A stretch of DNA of 40,242 nt. Origin: a virus. The translations under genes and the position numbers were made by a program. The stretch covers positions 1 to 40,242 of the IMG/VR virus record IMGVR_UViG_3300020715_000102. The stretch is one strand, 5' to 3'. Of this stretch, positions 32,604 to 40,126 are shown piece after piece (within the stretch, counting starts at the first letter, position 1; every line of letters begins with the position of its first letter). The notes under the pieces are model-generated. The model was not told the origin of the DNA, searched no databases, and saw nothing but the letters and a program-made list of their open reading frames with translations.

Positions 32604-32813
32604 CTATAAATCTTGGTCAAACCATTTTGTAAATTGGATTGTAGTTTCTTCTTGATGTCCATCTTCTGTAATCATTTCTGGAATATAAACTGAAATGCCA
32701 ACAATATCAGGACCAAATTCTAATAACTCAACATTTACATCAAATTCTGCATTATATTTTTTTAATAAATTACTGAAATCTTTTCTAAAGTTTTCTTCTG
32801 TTGTCATAGGCAT
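32604..32813 (-). CDS. Small unknown acidic protein
   Basis: The product has 69 residues, with a helical N-terminus ('ENFRKDFSNLLKKYNAEF') and a beta C-terminal half ending 'IQFTKWFDQDL'. AGGATTA precedes ATG 32813. Same group as its neighbours. Not recognised. Confidence 0.55.
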   Translation of the reverse strand: MPMTTEENFRKDFSNLLKKYNAEFDVNVELLEFGPDIVGISVYIPEMITEDGHQEETTIQFTKWFDQDL

Positions 32814-32819
32814 TAATCC

Positions 32820-33137
32820 TTAAATTAAGATAGATGCATCTTCCATGTAGTATTCTCTTTCTTTCCCTTCTGGAAGATCATCAAGGTAAAGGCTGGAAAA
32901 TTTATTTCCTGACGTTATTTCTTTGTAATTATCCTGAAGAAATTTACTTACAAATCCTGGATAATCAAGCAGAACAGATTTGTCTGTTTTATAATAGTAT
33001 TCAACACACCGTTCTATTCTTGCTGATTCCGTTTCTATAGAATCTGTATTTCTTTCTTTCTTTTGGTTTGTAAGAGAAGCTATAGCAAGAATTTTAAATG
33101 CTGCTTCCATGCCTTCTTGAATTGATTTTGTTTTCAT
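32820..33137 (-). CDS. Small unknown protein
   Basis: The product has 105 residues, helical in the first 60 ('IQEGMEAAFKILAIASL'), with 'LLDYPGFVSKFLQDNYKEI' in the centre and an acidic end. GGAAT precedes ATG 33137. First gene after the palindromic early promoter at 33161-33203. Not recognised. Confidence 0.55.
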   Translation of the reverse strand: MKTKSIQEGMEAAFKILAIASLTNQKKERNTDSIETESARIERCVEYYYKTDKSVLLDYPGFVSKFLQDNYKEITSGNKFSSLYLDDLPEGKEREYYMEDASILI

Positions 33138-33160
33138 GATAATTCCATATTATATAGTTA

Positions 33161-33203
33161 AAGAGTATAATATGATTATACTCTTGTTTAAATTAAAAAT
33201 CAA
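33161..33203 (-). promoter_or_regulatory. Early-type promoter with 11-bp palindrome over its -10
   Basis: On the minus strand, GTGC precedes TTGATT (33203-33198), then 17 bases, then TATAAT (33180-33175). The -10 lies inside a perfect inverted repeat with arms AAGAGTATAAT (33161-33171) and ATTATACTCTT (33175-33185) around ATG. It could be an operator for a dimeric repressor. Confidence 0.75.
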
Positions 33204-33215
33204 GCACTGATAAGC

Positions 33216-34184
33216 TTATGCAGCCATATCAAGTAATGTTTTCTGAGTTTGTAATTTAATTTTCTCAGCAGTACCGTAGAAAGAATGCCAAAATTTTGCA
33301 CTTTCAGTTTTCGATTTTATATTATTACTAAAATAATCTGTCACACCTTGAAGAGTGTTGTATAGAGTTCCTTGACCGAAATTTGAACCATTACCATATT
33401 TGTAAAGTTGCATAATATCATTAACTTTTTTAACTGTAGTTCCATGTTGATCTTCTGCAGAAACATCTTTGTTGTAAAATATTTCATTATAAATCTTACG
33501 AACATCAGAATCGGAAACAGTTACTGAAGCCAATTTACGCATATTCTCCATAAATTTTTCTTGAGATTCTTCAATTAAACCCAAATTTAATTTTGCACGA
33601 TTTACATTAAATTCAGTAGAATGTGGAACCTTGACCATATTAGCTGATTTCTCGTCAATAGCCATAGTTAAGGTATTTGAACAAACTGTTCTAACAGAAG
33701 TTGTTTTAGCAGTTGTAGCCATCGAACCATCTAATGAAGTTGCCAATAAAAGATATCCAGTGATTTTATCTCCTTTAATTATTTCAATATCGTTTAGTTT
33801 GGCTGTAGCGAAGAATCGTTTACCGCCAAATAAAGAACCACATGATGACATCTCCATACCATTTTTATCTAAAAGATCAGCAAAAAAGTCCACAACTTCG
33901 CTTGGTTGAACGATTTTATAAGAATCGCTCACTACTGATAAAGGTGCGTTATTATCGCTGCGAAACAGTGCCATTTTATCAGGAAAGACTGTTGGAATAT
34001 CATCGCGGTTGTTGAATAAAATAGGACTAGATACAGCTTCCCATTCTAAACCTGCTTCGCGTTTCCATTCAGTTAGGGGTGCATGTAAAGGAAGGACATT
34101 ACCTTCTCCATGCCAAACACTTCCATGTTCAGCAACATAAGCATAATTCACACGGTCGTTAGAGTAGTCAAGATTTGCAGCCAT
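33216..34184 (-). CDS. DUF932 phage/plasmid-like protein
   Basis: The product has 322 residues, the normal size for this family (TIGR03299). 'YVAEHGSVWHGEGNVLP' at the start, 'SDSYKIVQPSEVVDFFADLL', 'TSVRTVCSNTLTMA' and the C-terminal 'GTLYNTLQGVTDYFSN' are family hallmarks. DUF932 proteins are common in phages and plasmids; their function is unknown, though nucleic-acid metabolism is suspected. It has a near-consensus early-type promoter upstream and appears monocistronic, which suggests high early expression. Confidence 0.9.
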   Translation of the reverse strand: MAANLDYSNDRVNYAYVAEHGSVWHGEGNVLPLHAPLTEWKREAGLEWEAVSSPILFNNRDDIPTVFPDKMALFRSDNNAPLSVVSDSYKIVQPSEVVDFFADLLDKNGMEMSSCGSLFGGKRFFATAKLNDIEIIKGDKITGYLLLATSLDGSMATTAKTTSVRTVCSNTLTMAIDEKSANMVKVPHSTEFNVNRAKLNLGLIEESQEKFMENMRKLASVTVSDSDVRKIYNEIFYNKDVSAEDQHGTTVKKVNDIMQLYKYGNGSNFGQGTLYNTLQGVTDYFSNNIKSKTESAKFWHSFYGTAEKIKLQTQKTLLDMAA

Positions 34185-34231
34185 AATATATTCTCCTTAA
34201 GAGGTTTTAAATTAATTTCAAAGTATGACTT

Positions 34232-34260
34232 ATTATACTAAATCTGATGGAAAGTGTCAA
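34232..34260 (-). promoter_or_regulatory. Near-consensus early-type promoter (DUF932 gene)
   Basis: On the minus strand, AAAGTGC, TTGACA (34260-34255), 17 bases, TATAAT (34237-34232). Both hexamers are perfect sigma70 consensus. Confidence 0.85.
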
Positions 34261-34265
34261 GCACT

Positions 34266-35075
34266 TTACTTATTAAATATTTGAATTAAATTTATTCCTG
34301 AAATGACATAATCATAATTGCCAGAACCTTGTGTTGCAAGACCCACACCAGCAAACAATTCTAAATGTCTATTAAACATAACTGTTCCTTGTATGACCGT
34401 TCCAGAAACATTAGATCTTCCATCATAGAAATCTAAATTCAATTTTAATCGTTTCGGCCAAAGGATTGCTTCCATACCATACATCATACCCCAATATGAA
34501 GTCGTTGTTGTCAATGCTTGATTGGCATAATATGTTCCCATATGATATGCTAATCTATCTTTAATAAATTCATAATCATTATCAATAAAATAAAATTCGT
34601 GTAATGTAGAGGCATTAATTTTATTTGGATCCAAACTTTTTGACATTGGAAAAACTAATCCAGTTTGGGTTCCAAATGTTGTGGAAGAATTATTAAGAAC
34701 TTCAGAAAAATAATTACAAGCAGAACCGCAATCTAAATTATCAAAAACATAATTATGTTTAAAAGTTTTATTGATGTTTATATAAGTATCATTTTCAAAA
34801 TTTTGAGCTTGTTGGAGGTTTCCTGAATATTCATTTATATTCTGAGAAATTATTCCAAAATCCCATCCATGTGTTGAATAGTTTATAGATGGGTTGCCAT
34901 ATTGAGTTTGGTTATATTGATAAGAATCTTGTTCATAATTTATGACTAATCTATTTTTATCTTCGTCATTGTCTTCAATAGATAAAGTATTTGTAACAGG
35001 TCTAGATATTTTATGTCCGCCTTCAGCAAAAACTGTATTTGATAACAATAATAATATTAAAATTAGATATTTCAT
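34266..35075 (-). CDS. Secreted, probably outer-membrane beta-barrel-like protein
   Basis: The product has 269 residues. Signal peptide residues 1-17 (ending VFAEGG). The mature part is rich in Asn, Tyr, Ser and Thr with amphipathic strands such as 'RLVINYEQDSYQYNQ', 'GTVMFNRHLELFAGVGL' and the final 'DYVISGINLIQIF', which could form an 8-12-strand barrel. 'CGSAC' holds two close Cys. It overlaps the lipase gene (start at 35075), so the two are made together. A phage-encoded exported barrel may change the host surface, for example to block superinfection. Inferred from composition only. Confidence 0.6.
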   Translation of the reverse strand: MKYLILILLLLSNTVFAEGGHKISRPVTNTLSIEDNDEDKNRLVINYEQDSYQYNQTQYGNPSINYSTHGWDFGIISQNINEYSGNLQQAQNFENDTYININKTFKHNYVFDNLDCGSACNYFSEVLNNSSTTFGTQTGLVFPMSKSLDPNKINASTLHEFYFIDNDYEFIKDRLAYHMGTYYANQALTTTTSYWGMMYGMEAILWPKRLKLNLDFYDGRSNVSGTVIQGTVMFNRHLELFAGVGLATQGSGNYDYVISGINLIQIFNK

Positions 35076-35812
35076 AATTTTTCTAAATTTCTTATATATC
35101 TTGTCATGTCATGATTAACAAAAAAATTTACTTCCCCTTTAGACAATCCAACAAAAAACCCTTTAATTCTGTCTTTGGCTATTTGTAGAGCTGTCATATT
35201 TGCAATATTTCCATCATGATCAAAATACATTAAAATTCCATGATGCCAATATGGGTATACTGGATTCCTTGTTATAATATCAGCATTATTAACCCATCTT
35301 ACATGTAAAATGTTTAAAGAATTTAATGATTGAACATATTCTTTGTCTCCAACTTTCGGACTGCCGAATGTGTACAATAAAGGTTTTGGTAATTCTTTAA
35401 ATCTGTGACATCGAATTGCTATGATTGTTGCCATAGCAGCACCTAAACTGTGACCAGTTAACCAAACACGTCTACTAGGCGCATATTTTAAAAATAAATC
35501 TCCAAGATCTCCCCAGATATTGTTTACCTTTTCTTTAAATCCAGCATGAACGTGTCCAATACCATAATTACTTGGTACCAATGCAAATTTAATATCAGAA
35601 ATTATATCTGCAAGTTTTGTTGGTCTAGTTCCTCTACAAACGACAATTACATCAGTATCATTATACAAAAAATATGCTTGACTGTTATTTTTGTTTATGC
35701 AAATACTTTTATAGCCAAATTTTTCAAAAGATTGATTGTCATTATATGCAAGATTTGAAAGTTTAGCAAATAATAATGATATTGATGCAGTCGATTTATG
35801 TTCTAACATCAT
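35072..35812 (-). CDS. Class 3 lipase-like alpha/beta hydrolase
   Basis: The product has 246 residues. 'VWLTGHSLGAAMATIIAIRC' holds the nucleophile Ser in GHSLG (about residue 121), 'FGSPKVGDKEYV' follows as in fungal-type class 3 lipases, 'NADIITRNP' gives the likely Asp and 'YPYWHHGILMYF' the likely His. There is no signal peptide, so it acts in the cytosol or is released at lysis. It overlaps the OMP-like gene downstream and a 43-residue gene upstream. It could hydrolyse membrane lipids; the substrate is unknown. Confidence 0.85.
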   Translation of the reverse strand: MMLEHKSTASISLLFAKLSNLAYNDNQSFEKFGYKSICINKNNSQAYFLYNDTDVIVVCRGTRPTKLADIISDIKFALVPSNYGIGHVHAGFKEKVNNIWGDLGDLFLKYAPSRRVWLTGHSLGAAMATIIAIRCHRFKELPKPLLYTFGSPKVGDKEYVQSLNSLNILHVRWVNNADIITRNPVYPYWHHGILMYFDHDGNIANMTALQIAKDRIKGFFVGLSKGEVNFFVNHDMTRYIRNLEKL

Positions 35813-35940
35813 TTAATACCATGAGTATCTTTCCCTTTAAGAGATTTTCTTAAAGTTTTAAACCAAAGTTTTTTCTCTTTCACTGTATCGTGTTCTATAC
35901 ACGCTTTGTACATATTTTTAATAATTTTTTTAAGTTTCAT
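35809..35940 (-). CDS. 43-residue basic protein
   Basis: This short frame runs from ATG 35940 to TGA 35809, overlapping the lipase start (ATGATGA). It is very basic, with many Lys and 'KLWFKTLRKSLKGK', and may bind nucleic acid or membrane. It lies in the only gap between its neighbours. No family recognised. Confidence 0.5.
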   Translation of the reverse strand: MKLKKIIKNMYKACIEHDTVKEKKLWFKTLRKSLKGKDTHGIK

Positions 35941-35943
35941 TTA

Positions 35944-36564
35944 TCAATCCCAATGGTGCTGAAAATATTTTCCAAAAAGTCTAAACCCATTATCAATACG
36001 TTTTTGATATTCTTTCATACCATCATAATCGCATTTATATGTATCTTTTGGACCTCGTATAATTTGACTTAAACCATTTTCACCTTTTATTATATCTAAG
36101 TCATGTTCACCAGTTCTAAACTGGTCTTCCCAATCAGTAATTAAAGATTGAAAAGCAAATATTTCTTCATCAAGAACCCATTCCCATCGTTTATGGAAAT
36201 TTTCGTCAGTATCCCATTCACATTCGACTCTTGGAGCGTTCATTGATTTTAAATGGTAAGGAACATCTTCATCATCAACAAAAGGGGATCCTTGTTTACC
36301 CTCTTTCAATTGTTTTAACATCGGTAGGATAATAGGAGCTAACGTCGTGTCCATAGACCAAACATCCCAAGGATCAATTTTTATATAATTAATTCTTGGG
36401 TGAATAAAATCTAGAAAATTCTGATTCCATTCACAAATAGTTTGTAACCATTTTGGTGGATCTTTGTCGTATATATCATAACCCTTTCTCCAGAAGAAAA
36501 ACTTCTCTAAAATAACATAGGGCGACAGCCAATGATTTCTAAAATTTGAAGTATATATTTTCAT
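35944..36564 (-). CDS. Conserved phage hypothetical protein
   Basis: The product has 206 residues. 'FRNHWLSPYVILEKFFFW', 'INYIKIDPWDVWSMDTTLA', 'DDEDVPYHLKS' and 'NGFRLFGKYFQHHWD' form a pattern I know from many T4-type and marine phage hypothetical proteins of this size. It is Trp- and Asp-rich and has no known catalytic motif. It overlaps the glycosyltransferase gene start-to-stop, so they are one unit. Function not known. Confidence 0.7.
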   Translation of the reverse strand: MKIYTSNFRNHWLSPYVILEKFFFWRKGYDIYDKDPPKWLQTICEWNQNFLDFIHPRINYIKIDPWDVWSMDTTLAPIILPMLKQLKEGKQGSPFVDDEDVPYHLKSMNAPRVECEWDTDENFHKRWEWVLDEEIFAFQSLITDWEDQFRTGEHDLDIIKGENGLSQIIRGPKDTYKCDYDGMKEYQKRIDNGFRLFGKYFQHHWD

Positions 36565-37439
36565 TTTTTAATTAAGTTCTCTTTAAAGATTTTCCAACAA
36601 TTTTCCCATGTCCATCTACTGCTATTTTCGTAAACTTTATTTCTATCTAAATATAAACAAGCTTGTACAGCATCTTCAAGATTTTCATTCATAAAACCTG
36701 TAACACCTTGTTCTAAAATATCAATCGGTCCTGGAACAGGATAAGCAGCAACGGGTGTTCCTACACTTAGACTTTCGATGATAACGATACCAAATGTATC
36801 AGTCTTGCTCGTAAATACAAAAACATCAGCTTCGTTAAAATATGATGCTAATTCTGATCCAGTTTTCTTTCCGACAAATGTAATATCTGGATATTTCTTT
36901 TTCAATTCATTAAGATAAGGACCATCACCTACAATTATCTTATCAACACGATAATCGTTTAACTGTAGTTCGCAAAAATCGTCAAGCCCTTTTTCTTTAC
37001 TTACTCTACCAACGCTTAATAGTGTGATTGGTTTTCTAAATGTTCTATCAGTTCTTTTAAAAATAGTTCTATCAACCCCTCGTGTCCATGGGATTATATC
37101 ACCATCAAAACCGTGCGATTTTAGATCATCAACCATTGTTTGTGTGGTTGTAAGAACCTTTCCGGAATGTTTATGGAACCACCTAACATATGAATATGTA
37201 ATTGATTCTGGAATATTATATAACTCTTTAAGAAACTCTGGGAATTTTGTATGGTATGCGGTCGATTTGTTTAACTTATCAAGTGATGAATAAGCATCTT
37301 CTATATCAAGAAATGAAACGTGGTTTTGGTGATAATTTGATTCGTGATAATACCACCAAATCCCCCATGATTTTGTTTGAGGATAATACCAAATTATCCC
37401 ATTTTCATCCATTTTTGAAATTATTCTATGCTGTGCCAT
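36561..37439 (-). CDS. GT4-type glycosyltransferase, shortened N-terminus
   Basis: The product has 292 residues from ATG 37439 (AAGGTGA upstream; the GTG at 37442 is an alternative). 'STAYHTKFPEFL' (about 58-69), 'PWTRGVDRTIF', 'LLSVGRVSKEKGLDDF' and 'TDTFGIVIIESLSVGTPVAAY' are those of mannosyltransferase-like GT4 enzymes. Usual members are about 340-400 residues; about 40-60 N-terminal residues of the acceptor domain seem missing or replaced. It may still be functional. It overlaps the stop of the AbrB-like gene. It may glycosylate host lipid or phage DNA/protein. Confidence 0.8.
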   Translation of the reverse strand: MAQHRIISKMDENGIIWYYPQTKSWGIWWYYHESNYHQNHVSFLDIEDAYSSLDKLNKSTAYHTKFPEFLKELYNIPESITYSYVRWFHKHSGKVLTTTQTMVDDLKSHGFDGDIIPWTRGVDRTIFKRTDRTFRKPITLLSVGRVSKEKGLDDFCELQLNDYRVDKIIVGDGPYLNELKKKYPDITFVGKKTGSELASYFNEADVFVFTSKTDTFGIVIIESLSVGTPVAAYPVPGPIDILEQGVTGFMNENLEDAVQACLYLDRNKVYENSSRWTWENCWKIFKENLIKK

Positions 37440-37866
37440 CACTATTCACCTTTGTTACAAAAATATCAAGTTTTTTATCATCAGACCAATTTTTACAATA
37501 ATTATTATCTTTATCACAAATATTTAATAATTCTTCTTTTGATACTACTCTATGCGATACAATAGTTTCACCTAAATCTTTTTGAGAAAACTCTGAAGCT
37601 TCTTCCATAACTACAGTATCTAATGCCAATTCAGATTTACCTTTAGGAACTTCTACCATATATCTCATTCTATATTGTTGTATACATTCTACTAATACGA
37701 ATTCAGTTTCTTCTTTTTCAACTCTTTTCAATGTAAAACCTCCATCACTATTATCGATAAACTCTACAATATTATTTTCTGATAATTCAGCTTTAATTAA
37801 AATATCTTCTGGTAAATCGATATATAAATCACCGTTTATATCTTCTTTAATTGTTGTAATTGTCAT
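37426..37866 (-). CDS. AbrB/SpoVT-like N-terminal domain protein
   Basis: The product has 146 residues. Residues about 8-50 ('LYIDLPEDILIKAELSENN', then 'VEFIDNSDGGFTLKRV') fit a swapped-hairpin AbrB/antitoxin-type DNA-binding fold. The rest is acidic alpha/beta ('FVLVECIQQYRMRYMVEVP') and includes 'ICDKDNNYCKNWSDDKK', seen in marine-phage proteins of unknown role. It overlaps the glycosyltransferase gene. It may be an early transcription regulator; no toxin gene is next to it. Confidence 0.5.
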   Translation of the reverse strand: MTITTIKEDINGDLYIDLPEDILIKAELSENNIVEFIDNSDGGFTLKRVEKEETEFVLVECIQQYRMRYMVEVPKGKSELALDTVVMEEASEFSQKDLGETIVSHRVVSKEELLNICDKDNNYCKNWSDDKKLDIFVTKVNSDGTA

Positions 37867-38105
37867 AATGTATTTCCATGTATATCAGTTTTTCTACCGC
37901 CAGTTTGAATAGATCCACCACTATAAGATGATTCTCTAGGAGTAAATTGAGGTGGTGAGTTATTAGACGAAACTTCATATGTCCATTCTACAACAGCATT
38001 ATCTTTAGTAACAGTTATTTCAGCATTATCAGGAAGAATTACTTTCTCCTTAACATAATTTCTTATTGCACATTGTACATCTTCTCGTGTTAATATCAAT
38101 TTCAT
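37863..38105 (-). CDS. Small unknown protein
   Basis: The product has 80 residues from ATG 38105 (AGGAT 6 bases upstream; the TTG at 38111 is less likely). N-terminal alpha/beta 'LTREDVQCAIRNYVKEK', then a Ser/Gly-rich disordered tail. It overlaps the next gene (ATGA). Not recognised. Confidence 0.55.
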   Translation of the reverse strand: MKLILTREDVQCAIRNYVKEKVILPDNAEITVTKDNAVVEWTYEVSSNNSPPQFTPRESSYSGGSIQTGGRKTDIHGNTL

Positions 38106-38114
38106 AATCAAATC

Positions 38115-38270
38115 CTAATGTGGTTTGTCAAATATAAGGTCTAAAATCTCTTGGAATATATGAAATGAGTAACCGACTACTGCATAAACTACATTGTTTT
38201 CGATATGAAAATGGTTATCCATAATTACAAATACACCAATCCAACTTATACAAAATATTATACATTTCAT
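38115..38270 (-). CDS. 51-residue membrane protein
   Basis: This short frame runs from ATG 38270 to TAG 38115. It has a hydrophobic N-terminus with two Cys ('MKCIIFCISWIGVFVIM') and a second hydrophobic stretch ('VVYAVVGYSFHIF'). AGGAT precedes it. It is the first gene after the early promoter at 38300-38328 and heads the unit reaching to the OMP-like gene. Confidence 0.6.
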   Translation of the reverse strand: MKCIIFCISWIGVFVIMDNHFHIENNVVYAVVGYSFHIFQEILDLIFDKPH

Positions 38271-38299
38271 TTTTCATCCTATAATTAAAAATATAGTTT

Positions 38300-38328
38300 A
38301 TTATACTATATTCGTATCAAAATATCAA
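38300..38328 (-). promoter_or_regulatory. Early-type promoter of the 38270-34266 unit
   Basis: On the minus strand, AAAGTGC precedes TTGATA (38328-38323), then 17 bases, then TATAAT (38305-38300). It overlaps the stop of the 44-residue gene upstream. Confidence 0.8.
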
Positions 38329-38333
38329 GCACT

Positions 38334-38468
38334 TTATTTTGGATAGTTATCGGAATTACACATCGATGGGTTTTTTGAAAATGAAGAACATGGATTTTCT
38401 GAAGCTACTTCTATTTGTATGTAAACAAAAATTAAAATTCCAAGAATTATAATTGCCAATGTTCTCAT
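38334..38468 (-). CDS. 44-residue single-pass or secreted peptide
   Basis: This short frame runs from ATG 38468 to TAA 38334. Residues 2-18 are hydrophobic (a membrane anchor or signal sequence), followed by a polar tail with two Cys ('NPCSSFSKNPSMCN'). AGAGGTGG is an excellent ribosome site. Its 3' end overlaps the early promoter. Confidence 0.6.
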   Translation of the reverse strand: MRTLAIIILGILIFVYIQIEVASENPCSSFSKNPSMCNSDNYPK

Positions 38469-38489
38469 AATACCACCTCTGTTAAAAAA

Positions 38490-39299
38490 TTAAAGTTCTA
38501 CATAATACAATTTAAAATTAATGAATGATTGCTCGTGTCTATATCCTCTTGGGTTACACAAAATTCTTGTATCGCCAACCATATAATCCCAATTGTTGTG
38601 AGTGTGTCCTGCTATCCACAATTTTATTTGTGGTCTATTTTCTATAAATTCAGTTAAATCTGAACAATATCCACCATTCATTAATTCGTCATCTTTAAAT
38701 TCATCTGCGATACTTAATGGACTTGGTTGGTGGTGAGTAACAACAACTATTTTATTATCTGGTTTTGTTGCATCATTAAGAAACCATAAAGTATTGTTAT
38801 GTTCTTCAATAGCATGATTTGGGGTAAATTTTCTGCCGTTTTTTTGGATAAGTCTAAAATCTCCCATATATCGTTTTATAATTTCTTTTGACGATTCACA
38901 ATTATCATTCATATCTGTCCACAAAGTAGCACCAACAAATTTAACACCATCAATAATAATACTTTCTTTTTCTAATATATGAAGGTTTTTAATATACTTT
39001 AATTTGTTTTTAATATTTGGAATTGTTTTATCAAAATCAGAATGATATGATTCATGATTTCCGGCTACAAAAATGACATGTTTGAATAATTTTGAACATT
39101 GTGAGAAAAAATTGTGGATTCTAAATGAGCGAATATTATTAATCAATTCAAAATCATCAGAATAATCTATATTCTGATCTTTAAGATCATTTGCTACAAA
39201 GATATCTCCAGCAAGAACTAAAATGTCTGCCCCATTTGTATTGTTTATTTCTATGCCACTCGACTCCAAATGGAGGTCGGACATATACGCAATTTTCAT
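38490..39299 (-). CDS. Calcineurin-like metallophosphoesterase
   Basis: The product has 269 residues. The metal ligands are clear: 'MSDLHLES' (Asp8, His10), 'LAGDIFV', 'VAGNHESY', 'VVTHHQPSP' and 'AGHTHNNWDY'. It is a phosphodiesterase of broad class and could act on nucleotides or nucleic acids; the substrate cannot be read. It overlaps the upstream gene (ATGA at 39299). Similar enzymes occur in many large phages. Confidence 0.9.
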   Translation of the reverse strand: MKIAYMSDLHLESSGIEINNTNGADILVLAGDIFVANDLKDQNIDYSDDFELINNIRSFRIHNFFSQCSKLFKHVIFVAGNHESYHSDFDKTIPNIKNKLKYIKNLHILEKESIIIDGVKFVGATLWTDMNDNCESSKEIIKRYMGDFRLIQKNGRKFTPNHAIEEHNNTLWFLNDATKPDNKIVVVTHHQPSPLSIADEFKDDELMNGGYCSDLTEFIENRPQIKLWIAGHTHNNWDYMVGDTRILCNPRGYRHEQSFINFKLYYVEL

Positions 39300-39535
39300 C
39301 CAAAATTCCTATTAATTAAATTTTTTCCTATTATTATATCCCTATCGGATAAAATATTTCCGTATACTGTACTAAAAAATTCATCATCTTTAACCATTTT
39401 TAATAATTGGTCTTTTGTAAAATCCAATTCTATATTCTTTTTCATATGAGAAAATTTGTATGATAATTCTGTATTATATTCAACTGTTGTATCATCAAAT
39501 TGTATTAAATTTAGTTTCCATCGACTATTAAACAT
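39296..39535 (-). CDS. Small unknown protein
   Basis: The product has 79 residues from ATG 39535 (TTG 39541 is an alternative; no clear ribosome site for either). Charged alpha/beta with 'FSHMKKNIELDFTKDQLLKM'. It overlaps both neighbours, so translation is probably coupled. Not recognised. Confidence 0.5.
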   Translation of the reverse strand: MFNSRWKLNLIQFDDTTVEYNTELSYKFSHMKKNIELDFTKDQLLKMVKDDEFFSTVYGNILSDRDIIIGKNLINRNFG

Positions 39536-39785
39536 GTTCAATTATTTCAATTGTAGATATTTCTTTTACTGTAATTTCTGATTCTTTTAACACAACACAA
39601 TCTTCTTTATTGACCCATCGGATTCCATCACATTTTACAGTATAAACTCCTTCATGGATAATTTGATATCCAGAATCTTCAGTTATTCTAAAATCTACAG
39701 AAGCCCAATATATTTCATCAATGTGATTTGCATACCAATATGTTGGAAGTTTTGCTTTAATGATTTGAATTTGATACCCTTTCAT
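39528..39785 (-). CDS. Small unknown protein
   Basis: The product has 85 residues, beta-rich with several Trp and Tyr ('PTYWYANHIDEIYWASVDF'). GAGG precedes ATG 39785. Its stop overlaps the next start. Not recognised. Confidence 0.5.
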   Translation of the reverse strand: MKGYQIQIIKAKLPTYWYANHIDEIYWASVDFRITEDSGYQIIHEGVYTVKCDGIRWVNKEDCVVLKESEITVKEISTIEIIEHV

Positions 39786-39816
39786 CCGACCCTCGTCAAT
39801 TTACTATCTGGTAGTA

Positions 39817-39978
39817 TTATAAAATTGGTGTTATTAAATCTGATAATTCTCTATCGATTGCATCGATCTCTTTTTGTATGTTATACTTTTCTTCTTTAAT
39901 ATATAACATTTCAATATCAAGTTCCGTCATCAATGCTTCGAGTTTGAACTTTTCAACCAATAATTTGCGTTCCGTCAT
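39817..39978 (-). CDS. 53-residue coiled-coil peptide
   Basis: This short frame runs from ATG 39978 to TAA 39817. It is almost entirely one amphipathic helix rich in Leu, Ile, Glu and Lys. GGAAAGGAAG lies upstream and it overlaps the stop of the next upstream gene (ATGA). It could dimerise as a coiled coil. Function unknown. Confidence 0.55.
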   Translation of the reverse strand: MTERKLLVEKFKLEALMTELDIEMLYIKEEKYNIQKEIDAIDRELSDLITPIL

Positions 39979-40097
39979 CTTCCTTTCCTAAATTTATATT
40001 CAGATTCTAAAATCGCATATATAATTAGGGGCGATAATAAAAATGCTACTGTTAAAATACAAAGTTGTAGAGCTTTTGTAACAATCCAATCTATCAT
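39975..40097 (-). CDS. 40-residue single-span membrane peptide
   Basis: This short frame runs from ATG 40097 to TGA 39975. It has a hydrophobic stretch at residues 8-30 and a basic end (KFRKGR). AGGGG lies about 9 bases before the ATG. A TATAAATA octamer lies 22 bases upstream on the same strand. Function unknown. Confidence 0.5.
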   Translation of the reverse strand: MIDWIVTKALQLCILTVAFLLSPLIIYAILESEYKFRKGR

Positions 40098-40118
40098 AAT
40101 ATGACCCCTAAACGAAAC

Positions 40119-40126
40119 TATTTATA
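40119..40126 (-). promoter_or_regulatory. Late-promoter-like octamer (minus)
   Basis: TATAAATA on the minus strand, 22 bases before ATG 40097. It also overlaps the end of a small upstream gene and lies in a mostly early region, so it may be chance. Confidence 0.35.
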
